Assembly: GCA_002451055.1 (NCBI GenBank)
Contig: DKBD01000021.1
Location: forward strand, 8,893 to 14,453
Reading direction: 5' to 3'
DNA: 5,561 nucleotides
From: Nitrospira sp. UBA6909
Lineage (GTDB): Bacteria > Nitrospirota > Nitrospiria > Nitrospirales > Nitrospiraceae
Shown: positions 1 through 5,561 of the stretch, piece after piece
How the letters are laid out: every line of letters starts with the position of its first letter
How positions within the stretch are numbered: the first letter of the stretch is position 1
Translations under genes and position numbers: made by a program
The notes under the pieces: generated by a model
Seen by the model: the letters and a program-made list of their open reading frames with translations, nothing else
The model's database searches: none
What the model was told of the DNA's origin: nothing

Positions 1-1337
1 CCGTCTCTGATGACATTCCCGTCGCGCACTGACGATGGGGCTTCCGGCTGGATGGCTCGAGTAAGCAGATCCTGGAGATTGCTTCCGTTGTCCCAGGACG
101 CGCGAACCTCGACGAGCAAGGAAGTTCTGAATGAGTCGAGGAGAGTCGAGATTTCAGGCAATACGGCGAGTGACTGCCGTAGGGCGAGCAAGTCACGGGG
201 ACCGCTATACCCCAACACGATCCGGCTACCGAGGCGAGCGATATCTTGAACCTCCCGCAAGGCCGTTCGCAATGCGACACGGTCTTGATACCTGTCCTTC
301 AATTCTCCAACCGCATCCAGCCTCGCGCAGATCGGTTGGCATTGAATCAGAGGCCTAACCACCCATTGACGAAGGAGACGGGCACCCATAGCGGTGACTG
401 TGCGATCCAGCACGGACGCCAGAGCAAGATTGTACGCATCAGACCCAGCTTCCTGCGACACCATCGACTTCAGCAGCTCCAGATTGCGGATGGTGGCGCC
501 ATCCAGATGCATCGTCTCAGCGTTTCGGCGCACACTGATTCGACGGATGTGGTTGAGCGATGCGGAAGGTTGGGTTTCACGAACATAATGGAGTACAGCG
601 CCGGCCGCTTCCAGGCCGACCGTCAGGCTCTGGCATCCAAAGCCGTCAAGGGACTGCACGTGAAATTGGTCGAGCAGTGCTCGGATGCTGTCCTGTCGGT
701 CAAACGAATATACCGGCCGCTCACATAAACGCGCACCCTTGATCTGATCGAGCCAGGTCGATGATTCGCGGCCCAATCCGGCGGGAAACAGGAGCTCGCG
801 GACTTCGATTCTCGCCAATTCGTCTAGTACCAAACCGGTTGCCTGAGGACCCTCAAATTCAGTCACCCAAAACTCGCCCGTCGAAGCTTCAAGTACTGCC
901 AACCCGATCGACGTCGGCGGAGAGGAGGCTGATCGAAATGAGAGGGCGCATAGGTAATTCGATTCGCTAGGCGAAAGAAATTCCGTGTCCACGAGAGTGC
1001 CAGGTGTATAGAGACGGACGACTTCACGGCGCACCAGGCCTTTGGTGAGCTTAGGGTCTTCCACTTGCTCGCAGAGGGCGACCGTCTTGCCGGCTTTGAG
1101 CAGTTTGGCGATATAACCTGTGGCGGCGTGATGAGGGACTCCGCAGAGGGGAATCGCGTCGGGACTCTGCTTATCGCGAGAAGTGAGTGCGATGGAAAGG
1201 AGCCGGGAGGCGATGTGTGCATCCTCAAAGAACATCTCATAAAAATCTCCCACACGAAAGAACAGGATGGCCTGCGGATAGCCCCGCTTGATCTCACGAT
1301 ATTGGCGCATGAGTGGGCTCAGGTCGTGATCAATCAT
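1..1337 (-). CDS. mutS: DNA mismatch repair protein MutS (N-terminal half, cut by window edge)
   Basis: MutS recognises base mismatches and small insertion/deletion loops in DNA and recruits MutL in an ATP-dependent way. The frame is open from an ATG at 1337 to the left edge, giving 445 complete codons of a protein usually about 850-880 residues long. Visible parts: the mismatch-binding domain I with the Phe-X-Glu wedge (F32-Y33-E34, in VGDFYEMFFEDA) and the conserved stretch IPLCGVPHHAATGYIAKLL at 62-80; connector domain II from about residue 140 to 255; and the start of core domain III with DGATIRNLEL at 279-288 and GARLLRQWVVRPL at 318-330. The rest of the core, the clamp and the ATPase domain lie outside. 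The start overlaps the stop of the upstream lapA-like gene by 8 bases and has AAGGA (1346-1350, minus strand) 8 bases upstream, so translation is probably coupled. No internal stop or frameshift was seen. Family assignment is firm; whether the missing half is intact cannot be judged here. Confidence 0.97.
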   Translation of the reverse strand, partial: MIDHDLSPLMRQYREIKRGYPQAILFFRVGDFYEMFFEDAHIASRLLSIALTSRDKQSPDAIPLCGVPHHAATGYIAKLLKAGKTVALCEQVEDPKLTKGLVRREVVRLYTPGTLVDTEFLSPSESNYLCALSFRSASSPPTSIGLAVLEASTGEFWVTEFEGPQATGLVLDELARIEVRELLFPAGLGRESSTWLDQIKGARLCERPVYSFDRQDSIRALLDQFHVQSLDGFGCQSLTVGLEAAGAVLHYVRETQPSASLNHIRRISVRRNAETMHLDGATIRNLELLKSMVSQEAGSDAYNLALASVLDRTVTAMGARLLRQWVVRPLIQCQPICARLDAVGELKDRYQDRVALRTALREVQDIARLGSRIVLGYSGPRDLLALRQSLAVLPEISTLLDSFRTSLLVEVRASWDNGSNLQDLLTRAIQPEAPSSVRDGNVIRD

Positions 1338-1674
1338 CGGTGAGGTCCTTGGAGGACTCCATGGATACAGGGGCGGGGATGCGACCGGACAGTTTTTCAA
1401 AAGATTGGCGAAGCCGTTCCAAATCGACCTCGGCGTTCTGCAATGCTTTGGTCTTCCGCCGCAACTCGATGCGGCCACGAACCCACGGGGGGAAAAGCAA
1501 TATCCCGGCGACCAACAGGCCGACGACAAAACCCGCCATGATGGGCTTGTAAACAGGCGTCGATGCCTCGAGTAAGCCAAAAAAGTACCTGAGGGTGACC
1601 TCTTGTTCCTGGTTCTGGAGAAAAAAAGCCAGGGAAAGCAGCAACAGAAACCCAACGAGAATCAATCGTATCAT
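1330..1674 (-). CDS. LapA-family (DUF1049) small inner-membrane protein
   Basis: This is a 114-residue protein with the LapA/DUF1049 layout: a hydrophobic N-terminal helix (about residues 2-19), the typical QNQ turn at 20-22, a short beta-like stretch with VTLRYFF (26-32), a second membrane helix (about 45-64), and a charged, heptad-like cytoplasmic helix (about 69-96). In E. coli, LapA works with LapB in lipopolysaccharide assembly control; that role is known for the enterobacterial protein and is only a possibility here, because no lapB-like gene is visible. The ATG shares an ATGA overlap with the tsaE stop, and the gene's own stop lies inside the mutS start region, so it sits tightly within the operon. 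The acidic C-terminal tail (about 105-114) is not a recognised motif. Other two-helix membrane proteins with a coiled-coil tail could look similar, but the QN motif after helix 1 favours LapA. Confidence 0.82.
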   Translation of the reverse strand: MIRLILVGFLLLLSLAFFLQNQEQEVTLRYFFGLLEASTPVYKPIMAGFVVGLLVAGILLFPPWVRGRIELRRKTKALQNAEVDLERLRQSFEKLSGRIPAPVSMESSKDLTDD

Positions 1675-2204
1675 CGCGTGGAGGCCTTCCCTTGACCGGT
1701 GATCTTTCCCCTTGGCCTGTGAGACGTACGTTTCCGTAGAAGTTCTGCAATGCGGGTGAGGAGCGCCGAAGATTCAGGGCCCAGTGCCCTGAATGACACG
1801 TTCCTGGTGGATGGACTGCGATGTGCCAGTCTTATCTCCAGCAGGTCTTCTGGAAGACAGGCGGGAAACCGGTCGGCCCACTCGATCGCGGCCACGCTGT
1901 GGTCCGTGAACAATTCAGCCAAGCCCATTGAGTCAGTTTCCCTTCCATCTGTGAGACGATACAGGTCGATGTGAGTCAGGGGTAGGCGACCTTGGTATTC
2001 ATGGGCTAACACAAACGTCGGGCTGCTGACGGAACGAGCAGGCACGCCAAGGCCGACAGCTATCCCTCGAACCAAGGTGGTCTTGCCGGCGCCCAGATCC
2101 CCGATCAAAGCAAGCACCTCCCCTCCTTTGAGAGCCTGTCCGATGGCTTGCCCGAGGAGATCTGTGTCCGCGCGGGAAGAAAGGATAAGGTCGAGGCAAT
2201 CCAT
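1671..2204 (-). CDS. tsaE: TsaE, ATPase of the tRNA t6A37 biosynthesis complex
   Basis: TsaE is the P-loop ATPase that acts with TsaB and TsaD to place threonylcarbamoyl on A37 of ANN-decoding tRNAs. Numbered from the ATG at 2204 (177 residues): Walker [10 protein letters not shown] at 35-43, [10 protein letters not shown] at 61-70, HIDLYRL at 78-84 and IEWADR at 107-112 (the family's IEW motif); all are expected family signatures. Start choice: the frame stays open to an upstream ATG at 2276, which would add 24 residues and overlap nnr by 11 bases. I prefer 2204 because it puts the Walker A loop almost where E. coli TsaE has it (about residue 36) and because GGTAGGG lies 6 bases upstream, while the 2276 start has no visible Shine-Dalgarno sequence. 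The last 20 or so residues are strongly basic ([11 protein letters not shown]) and extend beyond the usual core. The stop overlaps the lapA-like start by 4 bases. Confidence 0.93.
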   Translation of the reverse strand: MDCLDLILSSRADTDLLGQAIGQALKGGEVLALIGDLGAGKTTLVRGIAVGLGVPARSVSSPTFVLAHEYQGRLPLTHIDLYRLTDGRETDSMGLAELFTDHSVAAIEWADRFPACLPEDLLEIRLAHRSPSTRNVSFRALGPESSALLTRIAELLRKRTSHRPRGKITGQGKASTR

Positions 2205-2210
2205 AGGCGA

Positions 2211-2214
2211 CCCT
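2211..2214 (-). promoter_or_regulatory. Probable ribosome binding site for tsaE (decides start)
   Basis: On the minus strand AGGG (within GGTAGGG) stands 6 bases before the ATG at 2204. The alternative upstream ATG at 2276 is preceded by a sequence without a purine-rich Shine-Dalgarno match. This is a modest match, so it supports the shorter start without proving it. Confidence 0.5.
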
Positions 2215-2265
2215 ACCGATCGCTCCAGGGCCTGGTCGTTCGGTCTCTTTTTCAATATGCCGGGC

Positions 2266-3822
2266 CTAGGACTCATAGGTATTCATAACAGCGTGCGGGA
2301 TCCGTTCGATCACGTCCCCCGCAATCAGTCCCGCTTCTCCCTTCTCGGCCGCAGCGAAGTCTCCGGCTAAACCGTGCAGATAGGTGGCAGCGCAGGCGGC
2401 ATCCCATGAAGCCAGACCCTGCGCCAATAGTCCCACGATCATGCCGGTCAACACATCCCCGGTTCCCGCCGTTGCCATGCCGGGATTGCCAGTCGGACAA
2501 ATCGCCGCCGCTCCATCAGGTCTCGCCACGACCGTGCGGGCGCCTTTCAAGACCACCAACACTCCACGTTCCCGAGCGAACCTAAAAGCGGTGCCGATCC
2601 GATCCGCATTGACAGACTGTGACGTGGCATCAGTCTCCAATCGAGCCATCTCTCCGGGATGGGGTGTCAGGATCGGAGGGACCTTACAGGTTGTGAGGAC
2701 CGAGGCCCGGCCGGCGAGTGCATTGAGCGCATCAGCGTCGAGGACAGCAGGCCGATCGAGCCGTTCGATCAGGGCTTGGACGAGTTCCACGGTTTCCGGG
2801 TGGGTTGACAACCCAGGGCCGATCGCCACTGCGGTTCGGGCGGCGATGAACGCCGACAAGCGATCAAACGCAGTGCGAGCAAAGGTCCTCGCCTTTGTCT
2901 CCGGCATCGGGATCGTCATCGCCTCCAACAATTTCGACTCCAAGATATCGTTGACGCTGGAAGGAACCGCGACAGTGACAAGGCCAGCCCCAACCCGTAG
3001 GGCTGATTGCGCAGCCATGGCCGCGGCTCCTGTCTTGCCGACGGATCCGGCAATGATTCCAGCGTGACCGAATGTTCCCTTGTGGCTTGATGGCTTTCTA
3101 GCCGGCAAAGAGGCTCTCACAAATTCGGACGTCATCACGCATGTCCTCGTCTGGACCGATTCGATATAGGCCGGAGGGATGCCGATATCGACGATCCTGA
3201 CCGATCCGGCAAGGTCGATTCCGTGTCCTTGGAATAATCCGAATTTTGGAAGTCCGAAGGTCACCGTCAACAGAGCCCTGACGGCCCTGCCTAGTATGGC
3301 GCCAGTATCGGCGTGAAGACCCGATGGGAGATCGACGGCGACAACCGGGCGACCTGCCTCATTGATGCTGTCGATGGCGTCGGCATAGCGCCCTGTGACA
3401 TCGGAGGACAAGCCTGTTCCCAGGAGAGCATCGATCAGGATATCACTGTCTCGGAGGAGAGACTGAGCTTGACTCTTCGAGGAAAAGAGATGGATGTGAG
3501 ACTTGCCCGCAGCACGGACGAATTGCCGATACATCGTTGCGGCATCCCGGCTTAACTCGGAGGGGGGTGTCATCGCAAGAACTCTGACGTTCGCGTGACC
3601 GCGATGCAACAGCCTGGCAACAACAAACCCATCACCGCCGTTGTTCCCTTTCCCGCACAGGATAGTAATGCTCTTGCCGCGCGGAGGGCCCAGGATTTGT
3701 TCGATGTAATGCACGACGCCCGATCCGGCTCGATCCATCAACGTTCTTCCTGGAATCCCGGCTTCATGGATCGTTCGGCGATCGAGCTCCTGCATCTGTG
3801 CGGCGGTGACGATCTTAATCAT
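2266..3822 (-). CDS. nnr: Bifunctional NAD(P)HX epimerase / ADP-dependent NAD(P)HX dehydratase
   Basis: This 518-residue protein repairs hydrated NADH and NADPH. The N-terminal half (YjeF_N, about 1-220) interconverts the R and S epimers; the C-terminal half (YjeF_C, ribokinase-like, about 235-510) dehydrates S-NAD(P)HX using ADP (in bacteria). Epimerase signatures: [10 protein letters not shown] at 57-66, DALLGTGL at 131-138 and AVDLPSGL at 162-169. Dehydratase signatures: [15 protein letters not shown] at 246-260, AIGPGLS at 333-339, [10 protein letters not shown] at 360-369, TPHPGEM at 386-392, [10 protein letters not shown] at 424-433 and [16 protein letters not shown] at 445-460, where D456 is the expected catalytic Asp. 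Length and domain order match the E. coli fused form (about 515 residues), and both active sites look intact. The ATG at 3822 gives the usual N-terminus ([14 protein letters not shown]); only a weak GGA precedes it. The stop at 2266 lies close to tsaE, a frequent neighbour of this gene in bacteria. Confidence 0.96.
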   Translation of the reverse strand: MIKIVTAAQMQELDRRTIHEAGIPGRTLMDRAGSGVVHYIEQILGPPRGKSITILCGKGNNGGDGFVVARLLHRGHANVRVLAMTPPSELSRDAATMYRQFVRAAGKSHIHLFSSKSQAQSLLRDSDILIDALLGTGLSSDVTGRYADAIDSINEAGRPVVAVDLPSGLHADTGAILGRAVRALLTVTFGLPKFGLFQGHGIDLAGSVRIVDIGIPPAYIESVQTRTCVMTSEFVRASLPARKPSSHKGTFGHAGIIAGSVGKTGAAAMAAQSALRVGAGLVTVAVPSSVNDILESKLLEAMTIPMPETKARTFARTAFDRLSAFIAARTAVAIGPGLSTHPETVELVQALIERLDRPAVLDADALNALAGRASVLTTCKVPPILTPHPGEMARLETDATSQSVNADRIGTAFRFARERGVLVVLKGARTVVARPDGAAAICPTGNPGMATAGTGDVLTGMIVGLLAQGLASWDAACAATYLHGLAGDFAAAEKGEAGLIAGDVIERIPHAVMNTYES

Positions 3823-3982
3823 TGGAGATCCGTATCGGGGTCACAATCAGAAGCGCGATGGAGAGCAGTGCATGATCGGTCTAGACTTTTCGCTCCCGGC
3901 TGCTGCGATGAAAGAGGAAGGCCATCATGATGCGGCCGTAGTGCGCGGAAAGTCCCTCAGGCTCCGCCGGTCGAGCACGTGG
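3823..3982. other. Intergenic gap between pdxJ and nnr, no gene seen
   Basis: These 160 bp separate two genes on the same strand. On the minus strand every frame is interrupted, and the longest stretch from a start codon is about 15 codons. No frame resembles AcpS, the gene that often sits here in other bacteria. There is a loose imperfect hairpin (CTTTTCGC at 3886-3893 against GCGATGAAAG at 3905-3914, with a 2-base bulge) and a 10-bp palindrome CATCATGATG at 3923-3932. Neither is followed by a T-run on either strand, so I do not call a terminator. I also see no good -35/-10 pair for nnr. Confidence 0.55.
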
Positions 3983-4696
3983 TCACAAGAGCAAGGCCTT
4001 CATTTCCTTCACGGCTTGCTGGAGGCCGACAAGAACGGCCCGTGCAATGATGCTATGCCCGATGTTGTACTCGACGATTTCCGGAATGTGAGTCAGCCGT
4101 TTGACGTTTCGATAGTGTAAACCGTGTCCCGCGTTCACGCCAATGCCCAGCTTATACGCCAGCTTCGCCGCCTGGGCGATCGCCTCGAATTCAGCATCGG
4201 CTTCCTTGGACCGCGTGGCATTCGCATAGCGGCCCGTGTGCAGCTCGACGAAGTCCGCAGAAACCCTGTGCGCCGCTTTGATCTGATTCAGGTCCGGCTC
4301 GACGAACAGGCTGACGGGAATTCCGCCGTTATGCAGTAACGAAATAATTCGTTCAATCCGATCGCGCTGCCCCGTGACATCCAACCCGCCCTCTGTCGTC
4401 AGTTCCTGCCGTTTCTCCGGAACAAGCGTGACTAAGTCAGGTTTGACCGTGAGCGCGATCTTCGCCATGTCGTCGTCTGCCGCCATTTCCAGATCGAGCT
4501 TGGTGCGGACGATTTCTCGCAGAAGGTGAAGGTCACGATCTTGAATGTGGCGGCGATCTTCGCGAAGATGCACCACCAGTCCATCTGCGCCGGCAAGTTC
4601 AACGAGCATGGCCGCAGCCAGTGGATCAGGGTCGTTTCCTCCCCGTGCCTGACGCAATGTTGCAACGTGATCGACATTGACACCCAGTCGGGCCAT
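3983..4696 (-). CDS. pdxJ: Pyridoxine 5'-phosphate synthase PdxJ
   Basis: PdxJ condenses 1-deoxy-D-xylulose 5-phosphate with 3-amino-1-hydroxyacetone 1-phosphate to make pyridoxine 5'-phosphate, the last ring-forming step of the DXP-dependent vitamin B6 route. It is a cytosolic TIM barrel. The 237-residue product shows [16 protein letters not shown] at 5-20, [10 protein letters not shown] at 42-51, LEMA at 69-72, [17 protein letters not shown] at 91-107, ELHTGRYA at 151-158, VNAGHGL at 187-193 and [10 protein letters not shown] near the end. H43, E70 and H191 line up with the E. coli catalytic residues (His45, Glu72, His193). Start: I chose the ATG at 4696 because it gives the family N-terminus ([11 protein letters not shown]) and has GGAG 5 bases upstream. 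A TTG at 4711 would add five residues and looks less likely. The length is normal for the family. It leads the minus-strand run and is divergent from the aminotransferase. Confidence 0.97.
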   Translation of the reverse strand: MARLGVNVDHVATLRQARGGNDPDPLAAAMLVELAGADGLVVHLREDRRHIQDRDLHLLREIVRTKLDLEMAADDDMAKIALTVKPDLVTLVPEKRQELTTEGGLDVTGQRDRIERIISLLHNGGIPVSLFVEPDLNQIKAAHRVSADFVELHTGRYANATRSKEADAEFEAIAQAAKLAYKLGIGVNAGHGLHYRNVKRLTHIPEIVEYNIGHSIIARAVLVGLQQAVKEMKALLL

Positions 4697-4701
4697 GTGT
4701 G

Positions 4702-4705
4702 CTCC
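4702..4705 (-). promoter_or_regulatory. Ribosome binding site for pdxJ (decides start)
   Basis: On the minus strand GGAG (in GGATGGAGCACACATG) lies 5 bases before the ATG at 4696. It would lie inside the coding sequence if the TTG at 4711 were used, so it favours the ATG. Confidence 0.65.
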
Positions 4706-4878
4706 ATCCAATCTATTGGGTACCGGGAATAGCGGGACAACAAGATGACGCGGGGAAACAGCATATTAGTAGCAGAAAGAACTGAGAAGGGGCAAGAACG
4801 CAATGGGACGCGTCTCTTTGAGTCTATTGCGGGAGCATGCCGGGCAAGAAACCGGAACCCCACAGAATCACGAGTAAA

Positions 4879-4908
4879 TTGACTCAACCATGGGGCTCCA
4901 TTTAGAAT
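4879..4908 (+). promoter_or_regulatory. Sigma70-like promoter for the aminotransferase
   Basis: TTGACT (4879-4884, five of six matches to TTGACA) and TAGAAT (4903-4908, five of six matches to TATAAT) are separated by 18 bp. A start of transcription near 4914-4916 would give a leader of roughly 93 bases before the ATG at 5008. The -35 box lies inside a small inverted repeat, TTGACTCAA (4879-4887). The box matches are seen directly; promoter activity is inferred, assuming a housekeeping sigma factor with E. coli-like preferences. Confidence 0.62.
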
Positions 4909-4924
4909 AGGCACTTCCGGCAGT

Positions 4925-4940
4925 TCATAGAATTCTGTGA
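4925..4940. promoter_or_regulatory. Operator-like inverted repeat just downstream of the promoter
   Basis: TCATAGAATTCTGTGA is a 16-bp palindrome with a single mismatched pair (T4928 against G4937). It begins about 10 bases after the predicted transcription start, a place where a repressor could block transcription. A further copy of the half-site, CACAGAAT, occurs at 4861-4868 upstream of the -35 box. No regulator gene is visible in the window, and short palindromes of this kind can arise by chance. Confidence 0.35.
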
Positions 4941-4968
4941 CGAGAGAAGAGTAGTCGAGCCATATTTA

Positions 4969-4981
4969 CGTAATTATTACG
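4969..4981. promoter_or_regulatory. AT-rich perfect inverted repeat in the predicted leader
   Basis: CGTAATTATTACG is a perfect 6-bp inverted repeat around one central base, inside an A+T-rich patch and about 15 bases before the ribosome binding site. It could be a protein-binding site or a weak hairpin in the leader, but one base is too short a loop for a stable RNA stem as it stands. Function is unknown. Confidence 0.3.
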
Positions 4982-4996
4982 CGACGTAGAAGACCC

Positions 4997-5000
4997 GGAG
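4997..5000 (+). promoter_or_regulatory. Ribosome binding site for the aminotransferase
   Basis: GGAG (in GGAGAAG) lies 7 bases before the ATG at 5008, a standard Shine-Dalgarno spacing. It supports that ATG as the start. Confidence 0.7.
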
Positions 5001-5007
5001 AAGATTC

Positions 5008-5561
5008 ATGGGGTTGGGTGACGGGTTTTATCGAATCAAGCGACTGCCTCCGTATGTGTTCGCACAAGTGCAATCGCTCAAGCTTGAAGCTCGGCAGCGA
5101 GGCGAGGACATCATCGATTTTGGTATGGGGAATCCCGACCAGCCGACGCCGCCACACATCGTCGAGAAGATGATCGAGGCGACGCGCAAGGGAAAGAACC
5201 ATCGGTATTCTGCTTCACGCGGGATCACCAAGCTGCGGCATGCGATCTGCGGATGGTACAAACGCAACTACGATGTCGATCTGGATCCGGAAACGGAAGC
5301 CATTGTTACGATCGGTTCCAAGGAGGGACTCGCTCACTTGGCCTTAGCCATGATCGGTCCAGGCGACGTGGTATTGACCCCGACACCCACCTATCCCATC
5401 CACATGTACAGTTTCATTATCGCGGGTGGAGAAGTCCGTGGGATCGAGCTACGGCAGGACAGCGATTTTTTTGAGGACCTGACACGTGTCTACCGCCAGA
5501 CGTTCCCTCGACCAAAAATTCTCGTCATCAATTTTCCCCACAACCCCACGACTGCGGTGGT
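5008..5561 (+). CDS. alaC: Class I/II PLP-dependent aminotransferase, AlaC-like (N-terminal part, cut by window edge)
   Basis: This is a fold-type I aminotransferase most like E. coli AlaC, which transaminates pyruvate with glutamate to make alanine. The frame is open from the ATG at 5008 to the right edge, showing 184 complete codons of a protein normally near 400 residues. Visible signatures: RLPPYVF at 12-18, [20 protein letters not shown] at 35-54, YSASRGI at 67-73, [15 protein letters not shown] at 97-111 (its S104-K105-E106 region contacts the PLP phosphate in this family), TPTYPIH at 126-132 and FPHNPT at 176-181, where N179 is the conserved Asn near the PLP ring. The Schiff-base lysine lies beyond the edge. 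The start is backed by GGAG 7 bases upstream and by the family N-terminus. It is transcribed away from pdxJ. Related enzymes in this subgroup use aspartate, LL-diaminopimelate or methionine, so the substrate is inferred from overall resemblance; the PLP-aminotransferase call itself is firm. Confidence 0.92.
   Translation, partial: MGLGDGFYRIKRLPPYVFAQVQSLKLEARQRGEDIIDFGMGNPDQPTPPHIVEKMIEATRKGKNHRYSASRGITKLRHAICGWYKRNYDVDLDPETEAIVTIGSKEGLAHLALAMIGPGDVVLTPTPTYPIHMYSFIIAGGEVRGIELRQDSDFFEDLTRVYRQTFPRPKILVINFPHNPTTAV

Larger units (their letters stand above)
4697..5007. other. Divergent intergenic region between pdxJ and the aminotransferase
   Basis: This 311-bp stretch separates two genes that point away from each other. 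The right half holds a plus-strand promoter, two inverted repeats and the aminotransferase ribosome binding site, listed separately. The left half (4697-4870) must contain any pdxJ promoter, but I found no minus-strand -35/-10 pair with good matches and spacing; the best is TTGCCC with TACTAA 18 bases on (around 4765-4795, minus strand), which is weak. I see no structured RNA, tRNA or credible small coding frame. The stretch from about 4961 to 4980 is clearly richer in A+T than its surroundings. Confidence 0.6.

Noticed and set aside
246..728. Plus-strand open frame (160 codons) antisense to mutS
   Set aside because: The opposite strand encodes continuous MutS connector and core domain sequence with clear motifs. 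The plus-strand product has no recognisable domain.
863..1297. Minus-strand open frame (144 codons) in another frame within mutS
   Set aside because: The mutS frame through the same bases carries the Phe-Tyr-Glu wedge and the IPLCGVPHHAATGY motif. This frame is an out-of-phase shadow.
2384..3067. Long plus-strand open frame (227 codons) antisense to nnr
   Set aside because: It lies wholly opposite the well-supported nnr coding sequence. Its Ala/Ser/Arg-rich product is what the complement of GC-rich coding sequence usually gives, and it shows no family motif.
3886..3914. Possible terminator hairpin after pdxJ
   Set aside because: The stem is only 8 bp with a 2-base bulge and an 11-base loop, and no T-run follows on the minus strand, so an intrinsic terminator is not supported.
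3806..4120. Plus-strand open frame (104 codons) spanning the pdxJ/nnr gap
   Set aside because: It overlaps the ends of two genes on the other strand, has no family motif, and gives no sign of coding beyond being open.
4432..4914. Minus-strand open frame (160 codons) running from the intergenic region into pdxJ
   Set aside because: About half overlaps pdxJ out of frame, the Cys/Trp/Arg-rich product resembles no known family, and no good ribosome binding site was seen.
4966..5267. Minus-strand open frames across the aminotransferase start
   Set aside because: They are antisense to the aminotransferase N-terminus, which has clear motifs and its own promoter and ribosome binding site.

Overview
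The window looks like an ordinary chromosomal housekeeping region from a moderately GC-rich Gram-negative-type bacterium. The protein style and gene order (pdxJ, nnr, tsaE, a LapA-family membrane protein, mutS, with a divergent AlaC-type aminotransferase) resemble Nitrospira and relatives (Nitrospirota). That placement is from memory of similar loci, not from a search. I see no tRNA, rRNA, CRISPR array, insertion sequence or prophage signature.

Layout. Positions 1-4696 carry five genes, all on the minus strand, so they read from right to left. pdxJ (pyridoxine 5'-phosphate synthase) comes first, followed by a 160-bp gap with no gene. Next is a full-length bifunctional NAD(P)HX repair enzyme (nnr), then tsaE (the ATPase of t6A tRNA modification), then a small two-helix LapA-family membrane protein, then mutS (mismatch recognition). 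mutS runs off the left edge, and only its first 445 residues are here. The tsaE/lapA and lapA/mutS junctions overlap by 4 and 8 bases. The nnr/tsaE junction is either an 11-base overlap or a 61-base gap, depending on the tsaE start. From nnr onward the genes therefore look like one translationally coupled operon, and pdxJ may share the transcript.

Positions 4697-5007 form a divergent intergenic region. It holds a good sigma70-like promoter on the plus strand (TTGACT, 18 bp, TAGAAT) and two inverted repeats in the predicted leader. It leads into a plus-strand class I/II PLP aminotransferase very like E. coli AlaC. That gene starts at 5008 and leaves the window at the right edge after 184 codons.

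Functional theme. pdxJ makes the PLP precursor and the divergent aminotransferase uses PLP, which is a loose metabolic link. The other genes are maintenance functions: repair of damaged NAD(P)H, tRNA modification and DNA mismatch repair. All reading frames are intact with their family motifs. I found no convincing undescribed system. The points most worth a second look are the promoter/operator architecture before the aminotransferase, the empty gap between pdxJ and nnr (where many bacteria carry acpS), and the start-codon choices for tsaE and pdxJ.
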